From the NCBI GenBank assembly GCA_036513895.1, contig DATBYF010000107.1, positions 1-64,000 of the forward strand: 64,000 bases of DNA, written 5' to 3'. Shown piece by piece: positions 1 to 9,150 of the stretch. The notes under the pieces are model-generated. The model ran no database searches, had not been told where the DNA came from, and saw nothing but the letters and a program-made list of their open reading frames with translations. Numbering within the stretch: position 1 is the first letter of the stretch; each line of letters starts with the position of its first letter. The position numbers and the translations under genes are program-made. The DNA is from Palsa-147 sp036513895. Lineage in GTDB: Bacteria > Acidobacteriota > Terriglobia > Acidiferrales > UBA7541.

Positions 1-3000
1 GCGGCTTCCGCCATTCGTCAAATTAGGCGTTCCGAATCCAACGCCCTCATTCTGAATCCCGGCATCTTCGATGTTCGCATCCACCGACGCAAAATTCGGA
101 TGGTTGAACACGTTCAACATCGTCATGTGGAACTGGATGTAATTGCGCTCGGTGAATTTGATGTTCTTGTAGAGGCCGAAATTGCCGCTATTGGTCCAGT
201 AGTCCCGGCCGACGTTTCGCGCCACAGTACCGAACGGCGAACCGAATACCTGGTCGGAGAAGAATCCGTTGCCAATATAGCGGACCTGGTTCTTCGACAC
301 TGGAGTAATTGTCGCGCCGCCAGACGCGTTGAAGGCATTCAGCGAAATAAGCGTTGTGGGCGCGACGATGCAGACAGCAGTCGTCGTTGGATTCGCTCCA
401 AATGCGACTTGTTCGCCGCACTCATCCCCGGCATATACGCCGACGGTGTTAGCTGGCGCCGACGGATTGCCCCAGAACGGCCGGGCGAAATCGAAGAGCC
501 CGACTATACTCGAAGCGAATTCGTTGTCGTTAGGCGGGTTGAGCCCCTGGTTGAAGTAGGACGTTGATTGCAGGAATTCCTGAATGGGCGTGTAGCCCTG
601 TCCGGACGTGATTGCATAATTACCCGCTATGCCCCAGCCCCCCAGCACGTGCCCGACGATGCCATGCTGGTGCCTGAATGCCGGAATCATCTCGTTAAAG
701 CTGATCGTCCAGCTGTTCGGAAAATCCAGACCAGAAAGTCCATGCTCGCCGCCCTCAAAATTGAAGGGATTCTGAGCGAAGGCGAGGCTGCTCCCGCCGG
801 CCACGTTCGTATTGAAAGCTGATGAAGCATTGTCTGTAGTCTTGCTAAAAGTGTACGCGGTGATGAGCGTCAATTGGTGCCATAGATCCGTAGTGCGCAA
901 CTCAGTTTGTACAGCTTGGTAATCTGAATACCCGAAATTTCCGAGTTGGGCGACGACGCCGAGATTGCAGTTTTCTCGTCCCGCGGCGGAAGGAATGGTA
1001 GGAGTCGCGCACGGGGTGACTCCCGAGGGAACCACATTCGGAAATGTGCCTGCGAAACCTGCGACAAACGGATTTTCGTCAATGGATTGGAAAAGATTCG
1101 TCGCGTGATTCCCTACGTAACGTACTTCAAGCGCAACGTTCTTCGCCAGTTCTTGTTGAATGCCGAGCGACCAGCTCTGCACGTGATCGGGACCGAAATT
1201 CGGCGTAAGCGCGAATTGGGTATCATTTCGCGGATCTTGTACTCCAAACTGGAGAGAACTCGCGAGAGAACTTCGAACGTTTGCGCCCGTGGGAACAGCA
1301 GGCAGCGGCGGTCCGGGAACTCCCGTGTTCGGGTTGCCGAGGGTCTGCGAAAGAGATAGGGGAGCGAAATTTGGGAACAAAATATAGATGTTGTAGAACG
1401 GCGGATCGAAGGCCCTGCGATACCCGCCTCGTATGACGGTCTTATCTTTGCCAAGGAGTCCTTGCCAGAAATGCGGCGTGTACGCAAATCCGACGTTCGG
1501 CCCGAACAGATTCTTGATCGTCGGAAGCGCGGGCAGAGTAGTGACCGACTCCGGCAGCGCGGGATTCCAGAACGGGGTAGAGCTTTCCTGATCTTTAACG
1601 CTCAGGTTATGCAACGTGTTAAACGGCTGGCCGTAGTAAGACCACGTCAACCCAAGATTTATCGTGAAGTTCGGCTTAATCTTCCAGTCGTCGGCCACAT
1701 AAAGGAAGGTGTCATGCTCCAGGAACGGAAGGTTTGGATTTCCCTGGGTGATTCCAACAGTTGAAGGGGTATTGGCGGCATAATTTCCCCAATCCGGAAA
1801 CGTGTAGAGGCCATTGAAATCGGGCAGGAAAACGTTCGGCGAAAATTGGCGTGTAAAGTTCGCACCCGCCTTAATCTGATGATTTCCCGTCGTGAAGCTG
1901 AAATTGTCCTGATACTGATAGGTGTTCACAATGCGGCCTTGCGGCAGTCCGGATTCAACACCGAATGTGGCAAGCCCTGGCGACTGGAAACTGATTTGCG
2001 CTAGCGCTTCGCCGAGATTCTGCTGATTCGGCACCGTTCCCAGTGTGTTGCCTCCGAACTCGACGTTTTCACGGCCCCAGCTGGCGCGGAACTGATTGAC
2101 GGCCCTCGCGGAGAAAGAATGCGTCCAGTCAATCAACATGAGTTGCGAAAGCGAGGGTATGTTGATGGGGTAACCCGCCGCCGCATCGCCGCTCTCCTGG
2201 TTTAGGGCGTTTTCCTTTTGGAAGATATACCGGCCGAAGAGCCGGTCGTTCTTTCCAAGAACCAGGTCCACTTTGTAGATCCAGTCGAATTCGTGGACGC
2301 TAGTGTTCAGAGTTCGGGTGACACCGCTAAGTTCAGTGTTGCAGCCGGTACCGCCATCGTTTGGAACGACGGCGCCCGGATAGTCCACAACAGTCTGCGT
2401 GCCCGGCAGAATCTGTGGGTTACCGCCGCCGACTGCGAACGGCCCAAACTGTTGCAGCGCGGCGACCGATGCACTGCCGGGGAAGCAACCGGCCAACTCC
2501 GAAACTCCCAATGGGTCAGGCGTCAATGCTCCCGTCGAGTAATTCGTTACGCTAGGGTTGAGCTGCGCATCAAATCCGCCAAAAACAAAAACGTGATCCT
2601 TCCACAACGGTCCGCCTACCGTGGTGCTTGGCGAATTGAAGTTCGAGTGCGGCACCTTGGTCAGATCGTCAAAAAATTTCTGCTGGTTATTCAGGGTGTT
2701 CAGCACAGAATTGTTTTCGACATCTGACACCGTGCCGTGCCATGTGTTTGTGCCGCTCTTTGTGATTTCGTTCACCACGGATCCGGCGTTGCGACCGTAC
2801 TCCGCTCCGAAGTTGTTGGTGACAATCTGATATTCCGTCACCCAATCCGCGTTCTCAAGGAATAGTGACGGTCCGCCAATTGAATTGTCGTTATTATTTT
2901 GACCGTCTATTTGTTGGTCGTTGTTCTGTCCGCGAAGGCCATTGACGCTGAATCCAGGGCCGTTCGAGTTCGAAAAGTTAATATCTCTTGTGTTTACGAC

Positions 3001-3501
3001 ACCGGGCACCTGTAACGCCATAAAATCGAGCCCTTCTTGTTCGTTCACCCCGGCGAAAGTGGTGATTTGCTGGTCAGTGAAAGTATTCGTGATCTGCGAC
3101 GTCGTTGATTCAATGATAGGCGGGGCCGCCGAAACTTCCACGGTAGCGGTTTCCGCTCCCAATTCAAGAGTGATGCCTGCGAGGTTGTTGTCCGCGTTTA
3201 CCTGCACTTGAGCCGCAGAGATTTTCTCAGTGCGAAAACCCGACTTCGAAATCGAAACGTCATACGAGCCGACCGGCAAGAATCCCAGCTTGAAATATCC
3301 CGTTTCGTTCGTTTGGGTTACTTCAGGCGCCCCCGTCTGAGTATTCTTCGCCGAAACCGTTGCACCGGCGACGGCCGCTCCAGTGGGATCAATCACGCTT
3401 CCAGATATCGAGCCGGTCGTTACCTGCGCGTGGGATGGAATTGCGAAAAGAAGCACCGCCGTTGCGAATACTAGTATGTACACCAATCCGGATCGTTTCA
3501 T
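1..3501 (-). CDS. Oar-like TonB-dependent receptor, 3' end beyond window
   Basis: Outer-membrane receptor of the acidobacterial Oar/CarboxypepD_reg type, thought to import large substrates powered by TonB. The reading frame is open from an ATG at 3501 to the left edge (1,167 codons). An AGGAGG ribosome site lies at 3510-3516. It is closely similar along its whole length to the complete 1,200-residue neighbour at 4021-7623. The last visible residues (TPNLTNGG) match the neighbour's LTNGGG about 20 residues before its stop, so only the extreme C-terminus is missing. Expected order is signal peptide, carboxypeptidase-regulatory beta-sandwich, plug, and beta-barrel. The substrate cannot be told from sequence. 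Certain as a gene, tentative on ligand. Confidence 0.88.
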   Translation of the reverse strand, partial: MKRSGLVYILVFATAVLLFAIPSHAQVTTGSISGSVIDPTGAAVAGATVSAKNTQTGAPEVTQTNETGYFKLGFLPVGSYDVSISKSGFRTEKISAAQVQVNADNNLAGITLELGAETATVEVSAAPPIIESTTSQITNTFTDQQITTFAGVNEQEGLDFMALQVPGVVNTRDINFSNSNGPGFSVNGLRGQNNDQQIDGQNNNDNSIGGPSLFLENADWVTEYQIVTNNFGAEYGRNAGSVVNEITKSGTNTWHGTVSDVENNSVLNTLNNQQKFFDDLTKVPHSNFNSPSTTVGGPLWKDHVFVFGGFDAQLNPSVTNYSTGALTPDPLGVSELAGCFPGSASVAALQQFGPFAVGGGNPQILPGTQTVVDYPGAVVPNDGGTGCNTELSGVTRTLNTSVHEFDWIYKVDLVLGKNDRLFGRYIFQKENALNQESGDAAAGYPINIPSLSQLMLIDWTHSFSARAVNQFRASWGRENVEFGGNTLGTVPNQQNLGEALAQISFQSPGLATFGVESGLPQGRIVNTYQYQDNFSFTTGNHQIKAGANFTRQFSPNVFLPDFNGLYTFPDWGNYAANTPSTVGITQGNPNLPFLEHDTFLYVADDWKIKPNFTINLGLTWSYYGQPFNTLHNLSVKDQESSTPFWNPALPESVTTLPALPTIKNLFGPNVGFAYTPHFWQGLLGKDKTVIRGGYRRAFDPPFYNIYILFPNFAPLSLSQTLGNPNTGVPGPPLPAVPTGANVRSSLASSLQFGVQDPRNDTQFALTPNFGPDHVQSWSLGIQQELAKNVALEVRYVGNHATNLFQSIDENPFVAGFAGTFPNVVPSGVTPCATPTIPSAAGRENCNLGVVAQLGNFGYSDYQAVQTELRTTDLWHQLTLITAYTFSKTTDNASSAFNTNVAGGSSLAFAQNPFNFEGGEHGLSGLDFPNSWTISFNEMIPAFRHQHGIVGHVLGGWGIAGNYAITSGQGYTPIQEFLQSTSYFNQGLNPPNDNEFASSIVGLFDFARPFWGNPSAPANTVGVYAGDECGEQVAFGANPTTTAVCIVAPTTLISLNAFNASGGATITPVSKNQVRYIGNGFFSDQVFGSPFGTVARNVGRDYWTNSGNFGLYKNIKFTERNYIQFHMTMLNVFNHPNFASVDANIEDAGIQNEGVGFGTPNLTNGGSR

Positions 3502-3834
3502 CGCAGTCTAGCCTCCTGAGACCCCGCGTCTCGTCTTCCTATCCTTGAATTAAATGCGACCCTGCACGCGCGTCCATCTCGTCACGTGCCCAAGGCAACG
3601 AGACCTAGAGACATCATTTGGCCGCAAACCGCGAACTTCGCATCGCAAGTGTCTTGCCAGTCATACAACTCCTTGGAAATGTCGTAAGTGCGGAATTTAT
3701 AGCGGGTTGCACCACAGTCGAGTATTTCGGCCTAAAACTGGAACCGAGCCGGCGCTAGATTTCATTCCACTTTTCACAGATGTATTCTGAATTTTATATT
3801 ATTAGCGCGAACGCTGGAGTCGCAGAGCCCCAAC

Positions 3835-3910
3835 TCGTGTCGCGGGCAACTTGCTCGCGTGCCCGCCCCGCGCCAACCCATCACATTCGCGGGCATGCCC
3901 GCGCCACGAA
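3835..3910. repeat. REP-like palindrome, copy 1
   Basis: The left arm is a diverged form of TCGTGGCGCGGGCATCTTGC and the right arm ends GCCCGCGCCACGAA. The arms are inverted repeats around a core of about 25 bp. Belongs to the family found throughout the window. Confidence 0.75.
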
Positions 3911-3954
3911 TCCGCTCCCGCGGTTGGCATTTGTAGAGCTGGCCGCGAGCACAT

Positions 3955-3990
3955 AAAAAAAGGGCGGCTCGCTTTCGCGGGCCGCCCTTT
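3955..3990 (-). terminator. Rho-independent terminator of receptor 2
   Basis: GGGCGGC and GCCGCCC form a GC-rich stem; read on the minus strand it is followed by seven T residues. It lies 31 bp beyond the stop codon of the receptor at 4021-7623. Confidence 0.85.
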
Positions 3991-4020
3991 CTTTGCTTGC
4001 TTCGCCGAGGATATGGAAAA

Positions 4021-7000
4021 CTAGAAGATAATCTTCAACCCAAAGAAGATCGTCCGAGTGACAGTGGCCGACGCAGATCCGCCGCCGTTAGTCAAATACG
4101 GCGTGGCGAAACCAACATTCGCCGATAGCAACCCGGCATCCTCAATGTTTGCATCCACTGAATTGAAGTTTGGATGGTTGAACACGTTGAGCATGGTCAT
4201 GTGGAACTGCACATAGTTGCGTTCAGTGAATTTGATGTTTTTGTAGAGCGCGAAATTTCCGGCGTTCGTCCAGAAATCGCGGCCCACGTTACGCGCCACG
4301 TTCCCGTACGGCGTGCCGAACACCGAGTCCGAAATCATCCCGTTCCCGATGTAGCGCACTTGGCTCTTCGAGACCGGCGTGACCGTTCCGGTCGCGTTGA
4401 GAGCGTTCAGTGAGATCAGGGTTGTCGGCGCAACTCCGCAGGCGGGACTCGATGCACCAAACCCTGCCTGTTCCGCGCATTCATCTCCGGCATAAACGCC
4501 CACTGTGTTCGCCGGAGCCGACACGTTACCCCAGAACGGCCGGGCGAAATCAAATAGCCCGACGATGCTGGAATTGAATACAAAATCGTTCGGCGGGTTC
4601 ACTCCATTCCCCAGGTACGAGAGGGACTGGAGGAATTCCTGAGTCGGCGTGAACGCCTGTCCCGACGTCAGTCCGTAAGTTCCCGCGATCGCCCATCCGC
4701 CCAGCACGTGCCCCAAGATGCCTTGCTGGTGTCGGAATGCTGGAATCTGCTCGTTGAAACTCAGCGTCCAGCTCTGGGGGAAATCGAGTCCGGAAATTCC
4801 GTGCTCGGCGCCCTGGAAGTTGAACGGGTTCTGCGAGAACGCAAGGCTGCTTCCCGCTGTCACCGTTGTATTGAAAGCGGTGGTCGCGTTGTCTGTGGTT
4901 TTGCTGAACGTGTATGCCGTCAGAAGAGTCAATTGATGCCACAGAGCAGTTGTGCGCAATTCCGATTGGAAACTCTGATAGTCGGAATAGCCGGTATTGC
5001 CGAGCTGCCAGAGCACGCCTTCATTGCAGTTAACGCGTCCAATCGCAGGGCTTGGTCCGCCGGACGGGGGCCCCGGGATGCTAGACGCTGCGCATGGCGT
5101 TACTCCTGCTGGAACAAAGGACGGAAACGTACCTTCGAGTCCCGAAACGTCTGGGTTCGCATCAATGGACTGGAAGAGCGATCCGGCATGATTTCCCACG
5201 TAACGGAATTCGACTGCCGCGCCTTTGGCGAGCTCCCGCTGGATTCCAAGAGACCAGCTGTGTACGTGATCGGGACCGAAATTCGGCGGCAGTGCGAACT
5301 CGGTGAACGATCGCGGATCGAAGACGCCCGGCGTCAGAACGCTCGCCAGCGAAGCGCGAACGTTTTGGCCAGTCGGATCCGCGACGATCGGCACTCCGGG
5401 AACTCCAGTGCTCGGATTGCCGATGGTCTGCGAGAACGATAGCGGACCGAAGTCTGGGAACAGAATGTAGATGTTGTAGAAGGGAGGGTCGAACGCCAGA
5501 CGATAACCGCCGCGAATCACAGTCTTTTCATGCCCGAAAAGCCCTTCCCAGAAATGTGGAGTGTACGCGAAGCCCGCACTTGGGCCGAAAAGATGCTTGT
5601 TCGAGCCCAGCGTGGGAAGCGTAGTAACCGACTGAGGCAAGGCCGGATCCCAGAAGGGTGAACTGCCGGTCTGATCCTTGACGCTGAGGTTATGCAGCAG
5701 GTTGAAAGGCTGGCCATAGTAGGACCACGTCAATCCGAGATTCAAAGTTAGATTGTCTTTCACTTTCCAGTCGTCGCCGGCATATAGGAATGTGTCGTGC
5801 TCAAGGAAATTCAACGCCGGATTGCCTTCCGCGACCGCCGTCGTCTGCGGCGTGTTCGCGGCGAATGTGCCCCAATTTGAATATGTGTAGACACCGTTGT
5901 AATTGGGCAGGAAAACGCTCGGCGAAAATTGGCGCGTCCAATTCACGCCAGCCTTGAGTTGATGCCTTCCTTTTGTGAAGCTGAAATTGTCCTGCAGTTG
6001 GTACGTGTTTACGATGCGGCCTTGTGGCAGGCCAGTTTCGACGCCGAATGTCCCGAGTCCCCCCTGCGCAAAGGTTATCTCTGCCAACGCGTTGGCTAAG
6101 TTCGTCGCACCGGGGACGGTGCCTAGAGTGTTTTCTCCAAACTGGACATTTTCACGGCCCCAACTCGCTCGAAACTGGTTGAGCGCGCGCGCGGAGAACG
6201 TGTGCGTCCAGTCAATTAGCATCAGCTGCGCCAGCGCTGGAACGTTGATCGGGTATCCGGCAACCGCGTCGCCGCTCTCCACGTTCAAGAAATTCGACTT
6301 TTGAAAAATGTAGCGGCCGAATAGCCGGTCATTCTTTCCGAGAACCAGATCCACCTTGTAGATCCAGTCGTATTCGTGAAAACTGGTGTTGAGATTTCTC
6401 TCGATTCCGCCAAGCTCCGTATTGCAACCGGTACCCCCATCGTTCGGAACAACTGCGTTGGGATAATCGACGACAGTCTGGGTGCCCGGAAGAACCTGCG
6501 GGCTTCCCCCGCCGATTGCGTACGGGCCAAACTGTTGCAGGGCCGCGACTGATTTGCTGTCAGGGAAGCAGCCCGCCAATTCCGAAACTCCGAGGGGCGT
6601 TGGCGTCAGGTCGCCGGTCGTATAATCTGTCGTGCTCGGCGAAATCTGCGTATCAAAACCGCCATACACGAACACGTGATCCTTCCACAATGGCCCTCCG
6701 ATCGTTGTGCTCGGAGAGTTGAAATTCGAGTGCGGCACTTTCGTTAATCCGTTAAAAAATTTCTCCTGGTTGGTGAGCGTGTTGAGAACGGAATTGTTCT
6801 CGACGTCTGAAACTGTGCCGTGCCACGTGTTCGTACCGCTTTTTGTGATTTCATTCACGACAGACCCGGCGTTGCGGCCGTACTCTGCGCCGAAATTGTT
6901 GGTGACAATCTGATATTCCGACACCCAGTCTGAGTTCTCAATGAATAGTGCCGGCCCGCCAATTGAATTGTCGTTGTTATTCTGTCCGTCCACTTGCTGG

Positions 7001-7623
7001 TCGTTGTTCTCGCCGCGCAGCCCATTTACGCTGAAACCGGGGCCGTCGTTATTCGTGAGGAAATTGAGGTCGCGAGTGCTGTTGACGCCGGGAACTTGCA
7101 GCGCGAGAAAATCGAGTCCCTCAAATTCGCCCACGCCGGCGAACGTGGATACGGTCTGATCCGTGAATGTATTGGTTATCTGCGCCGTATCGGCTTCGAC
7201 TACCGGCGGTGCAGCCGTCACTTCCACCGTAGAACTTGCAGCGCCGAGCTCGAGTTTGATGCCGCCGAGATTATTGTCGGCGTTCACTTGAACTGCGGCG
7301 CCTGAGATCTTCACGCTGCGAAACGACGGCCGGTCGATGGTGACGTCGTAGGAGCCGACAGCAAGAAAACCAAGCTTGAAATAGCCTGCGTCGTTCGATT
7401 GCGCCGCAGCACTCGCATGAGTCTCGCGATTTGTCGCCGTGATCGTGGCGCCGGGAACCGCAGCGCCGCTTTGATCCACCACCGTGCCTGATATCGAGCC
7501 GGTCGTCACTTGCGCGTGGGCGGGCAGGGCAAGCGTGGCGCATAACGCCATCAAAGCCGCAGCGACCGCTAGCTCTCGGACCCATGCTACCGCATTTGCA
7601 AAATTTCGAAGTCGTTCGATCAC
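4021..7623 (-). CDS. Oar-like TonB-dependent receptor
   Basis: Complete 1,200-residue outer-membrane receptor. Residues about 16-38 are a hydrophobic signal peptide ending in AHAQ. Residues about 40-125 form a carboxypeptidase-regulatory domain (GSISGTVVDQSGAAVPGA). A plug region follows with an Asn-rich stretch (QVDGQNNNDNSIGG), then a long beta-barrel ending in an aromatic C-terminal strand (FFGLKIIF), as expected for outer-membrane barrels. Translation appears to start at GTG with GGGAGG just upstream. This family is greatly expanded in Acidobacteriota and often lies near sugar-polymer or peptide metabolism, but no such partner is adjacent here. It is a tandem paralogue of the gene at 1-3501, each with its own ribosome site. 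The ligand is unknown. Confidence 0.93.
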   Translation of the reverse strand: MIERLRNFANAVAWVRELAVAAALMALCATLALPAHAQVTTGSISGTVVDQSGAAVPGATITATNRETHASAAAQSNDAGYFKLGFLAVGSYDVTIDRPSFRSVKISGAAVQVNADNNLGGIKLELGAASSTVEVTAAPPVVEADTAQITNTFTDQTVSTFAGVGEFEGLDFLALQVPGVNSTRDLNFLTNNDGPGFSVNGLRGENNDQQVDGQNNNDNSIGGPALFIENSDWVSEYQIVTNNFGAEYGRNAGSVVNEITKSGTNTWHGTVSDVENNSVLNTLTNQEKFFNGLTKVPHSNFNSPSTTIGGPLWKDHVFVYGGFDTQISPSTTDYTTGDLTPTPLGVSELAGCFPDSKSVAALQQFGPYAIGGGSPQVLPGTQTVVDYPNAVVPNDGGTGCNTELGGIERNLNTSFHEYDWIYKVDLVLGKNDRLFGRYIFQKSNFLNVESGDAVAGYPINVPALAQLMLIDWTHTFSARALNQFRASWGRENVQFGENTLGTVPGATNLANALAEITFAQGGLGTFGVETGLPQGRIVNTYQLQDNFSFTKGRHQLKAGVNWTRQFSPSVFLPNYNGVYTYSNWGTFAANTPQTTAVAEGNPALNFLEHDTFLYAGDDWKVKDNLTLNLGLTWSYYGQPFNLLHNLSVKDQTGSSPFWDPALPQSVTTLPTLGSNKHLFGPSAGFAYTPHFWEGLFGHEKTVIRGGYRLAFDPPFYNIYILFPDFGPLSFSQTIGNPSTGVPGVPIVADPTGQNVRASLASVLTPGVFDPRSFTEFALPPNFGPDHVHSWSLGIQRELAKGAAVEFRYVGNHAGSLFQSIDANPDVSGLEGTFPSFVPAGVTPCAASSIPGPPSGGPSPAIGRVNCNEGVLWQLGNTGYSDYQSFQSELRTTALWHQLTLLTAYTFSKTTDNATTAFNTTVTAGSSLAFSQNPFNFQGAEHGISGLDFPQSWTLSFNEQIPAFRHQQGILGHVLGGWAIAGTYGLTSGQAFTPTQEFLQSLSYLGNGVNPPNDFVFNSSIVGLFDFARPFWGNVSAPANTVGVYAGDECAEQAGFGASSPACGVAPTTLISLNALNATGTVTPVSKSQVRYIGNGMISDSVFGTPYGNVARNVGRDFWTNAGNFALYKNIKFTERNYVQFHMTMLNVFNHPNFNSVDANIEDAGLLSANVGFATPYLTNGGGSASATVTRTIFFGLKIIF

Positions 7624-7993
7624 GTCACGCCTCCCAGGAGATTTGCACGCGAGCGTTCGCTCGCTGCGTTCGTGAATCCGTCGCGCCGCCCGATCCGAAG
7701 CAATACAGTTATTCGGATTTCCCGCGCGACATCTGCAGACGCGCGGAACTCACGCAAATTCACCGTGACTTTCGCAAGTGGCGTGCCAGTTGGAATATTT
7801 TTGGAAACTTAGGTGAAGTCGCTGAAAACGGAGGGAATTAAGCAAGTGACGGCGCACGCGAGCGCGCCCAGTTCACACAAATATTCGGCGTTGTCCGAAT
7901 TTACAGAGGCGCCATTCCTGATTTCCGCGTAACAGAGTGTATGAACATTCGTAGTCATGCACAGAGTTTGCAGCGGATTGTATGGCAGCGGCT

Positions 7994-8072
7994 TCGTGGG
8001 GCGGGCATCTTGCCCGCGTACCTGCCCAGTGCCACTTATTACAAGTTCGCGTGCAAGTTTTCCACGCCACGA
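7994..8072. repeat. REP-like palindrome, copy 2
   Basis: The left arm GCGGGCATCTTGCCCGCG is well conserved. The right arm is degenerate but ends CACGCCACGA. Confidence 0.75.
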
Positions 8073-8105
8073 TTAGTTTCCGCGCGGGTGTGGCACCCCG
8101 AAAAT

Positions 8106-8133
8106 AAAAAAGGCCGGCGCGTGCCGGCCTTTC
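8106..8133 (-). terminator. Terminator of the 8164-8421 gene
   Basis: AAGGCCGGC-GCGT-GCCGGCCTT stem with A-rich sequence on its left, which is a T-run on the minus strand. It lies 30 bp past the stop of the minus-strand gene. It could act in both directions. Confidence 0.85.
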
Positions 8134-8163
8134 TTCATCATTTCTAAATTTTATTTTGGTGTC

Positions 8164-8421
8164 TTACGCCTTGGCTGCTGCCGCCGCTACTGCTGCAGCT
8201 GCTGCGGCTCCGGCCTTTTTGCGGCGTCCACCGCGGCGCGACTTCTTCAACGGTTTCTCGGGAGCTTCGCCGATCAGCTCGGCGATCCAAATGCTCGTTA
8301 CGAATTTTTTCATCCCGTGATCATCGAAATCAATCGAAGTGCGCTCGGAATTCGATTCTGTCACCACGCCCATCCCATAAACGTCGTGGCGAACTGCTTG
8401 ACCTTCCTCTAAGACCTGCAC
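8164..8421 (-). CDS. Small DUF3553/Tudor-like basic protein
   Basis: An 85-residue protein. The middle (GQAVRHDVYGMGVVTESN...IDFDDHGMKKFV) matches the pattern 'x-G-x-G-x-V...I-x-F-x-x-x-G-x-K', typical of the small beta-barrel found in UvrD C-termini and DUF3553 proteins, often nucleic-acid associated. A Lys/Arg patch (KKSRRGGRRKK) and an Ala-only tail follow, suggesting DNA or RNA contact. I start it at GTG 8421 because AAGGAGG lies five bases upstream. The longer frame from 8520 would begin inside the cspA terminator hairpin. It follows cspA on the same strand, so read-through could link the two. Function is inferred only from the fold pattern. Confidence 0.65.
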   Translation of the reverse strand: MQVLEEGQAVRHDVYGMGVVTESNSERTSIDFDDHGMKKFVTSIWIAELIGEAPEKPLKKSRRGGRRKKAGAAAAAAVAAAAAKA

Positions 8422-8491
8422 GGCTTCCTCCTTGGAATAAACGGCGGAAAATAGCGGGTGGTTCTGACGACTTCTGCTGGATAAGACTAGG

Positions 8492-8525
8492 AAAAATGAG
8501 CGGGGCAGCGTTGCCGCCACCCCGC
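8492..8525 (-). terminator. Terminator of cspA
   Basis: On the minus strand, GCGGGG...CCCCGC with wobble-extended inner pairing is followed by TCATTTTT. It begins 10 bp after the cspA stop codon, so most cspA transcripts probably end here. Confidence 0.65.
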
Positions 8526-8534
8526 CCTGACGAA

Positions 8535-8738
8535 CTAGAGGCTTACGACGTTCTCAGCCTGCAAGCCCTTTGGGCCCTTCTTGACCTCGAACTCGACAGC
8601 CTGTCCCTCATTAAGAGACTTGTAGCCGTCGGCCTGAATGGCCGAAAAGTGTACGAAAACATCTTCGCCTGACTGGCGTTGAATGAATCCGTATCCCTTG
8701 CTGGCGTTGAACCACTTAACTGTTCCTTGTTCTTTCAC
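8535..8738 (-). CDS. cspA: Cold-shock protein CspA family
   Basis: A 67-residue single cold-shock domain that binds single-stranded RNA and DNA and melts RNA structure. Both nucleic-acid motifs are present: RNP1 KGYGFI near residues 14-19 and RNP2 VFVHF near 27-31. The start MKEQGTVKWFN and end LQAENV are typical, and the length is normal. Its mRNA appears to carry a leader of about 140 nt from the promoter near 8884-8912. That leader contains a strong hairpin followed by a U-run (8800-8834), so expression may be controlled by premature termination. A terminator follows immediately after the gene. Confidence 0.97.
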   Translation of the reverse strand: MKEQGTVKWFNASKGYGFIQRQSGEDVFVHFSAIQADGYKSLNEGQAVEFEVKKGPKGLQAENVVSL

Positions 8739-8799
8739 TTCGGTATTACCTCGTTGATTTAAAAGCTATTTGCGCTTCTCGTTCGCCTCTAGGCGTCAT

Positions 8800-8834
8800 A
8801 AAAAAAGGCCGCAGGGCATGGTTGCCTTGCAGCC
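8800..8834 (-). promoter_or_regulatory. Terminator-like hairpin in the cspA leader
   Basis: On the minus strand GGCTGCAAGGC and GCCCTGCGGCC pair over 11 bp (one mismatch and one wobble), followed by TTTTTTT, 62 bp before the cspA start. It may be an attenuator, or the distal terminator of the upstream lgt transcript. Confidence 0.6.
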
Positions 8835-8883
8835 TCGAAATTACGTCTCTGAAAGCAAACACAAGAGCAACAAACGCAACCCC

Positions 8884-8912
8884 AGCCTAACATAAGAGCC
8901 GCAGCATTTCAA
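8884..8912 (-). promoter_or_regulatory. Putative sigma-70 promoter of cspA
   Basis: TTGAAA (-35, 8907-8912) and TAGGCT (-10, 8884-8889) are separated by 17 bp on the minus strand. The -35 is good and the -10 is weak. It would place the leader hairpin inside the transcript. Confidence 0.4.
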
Positions 8913-9054
8913 GAGCATCTTGCACAAATTTACTCAGATAACCCGGCTTTAGCGCTGTGTACGCCAACGCACCCACGACCAACAGGCAGCGAGGTAGCTC
9001 GACCCCCGCTCGTCGCGTCGGCATCCGCCTGGCACACTATCGTCGAATTTCGAC

Positions 9055-9132
9055 TCGTGACGCGGGCATCTTGCCCACGAAATGCTATTGCATCCGCGCA
9101 GAAAATCCGCGGGCACGACGCCCGCGCGACGA
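9055..9132. repeat. REP-like palindrome, copy 3
   Basis: Arms GCGGGCATCTTGCCC and GGGCACGACGCCCGCG flank a core containing GCAGAAAATCC that is also seen in copies 16 and 17. It lies just after the lgt stop codon. Confidence 0.75.
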
Positions 9133-9150
9133 TTTACCTGTCATACGTCG

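Larger units (their letters stand above)
3502..4020. other. Intergenic region between the two receptors
   Basis: No credible gene. From left to right it holds the leader of receptor 1, one copy of the dispersed palindromic repeat (3835-3910), and the terminator of receptor 2 (3955-3990). An A+T-rich patch around 3785-3805 is the only other notable composition. Confidence 0.6.
7624..8163. other. Intergenic region upstream of receptor 2
   Basis: No convincing gene. It contains the leader of receptor 2 with a perfect GCGAGCG/CGCTCGC hairpin near 7650-7665, repeat copy 2 (7994-8072), and the terminator of the 8164-8421 gene. Confidence 0.55.

Noticed and set aside
8422..8520. N-terminal extension of the Tudor-like gene from GTG 8520
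   Set aside because: It overlaps the cspA terminator hairpin, and a better ribosome site precedes GTG 8421.
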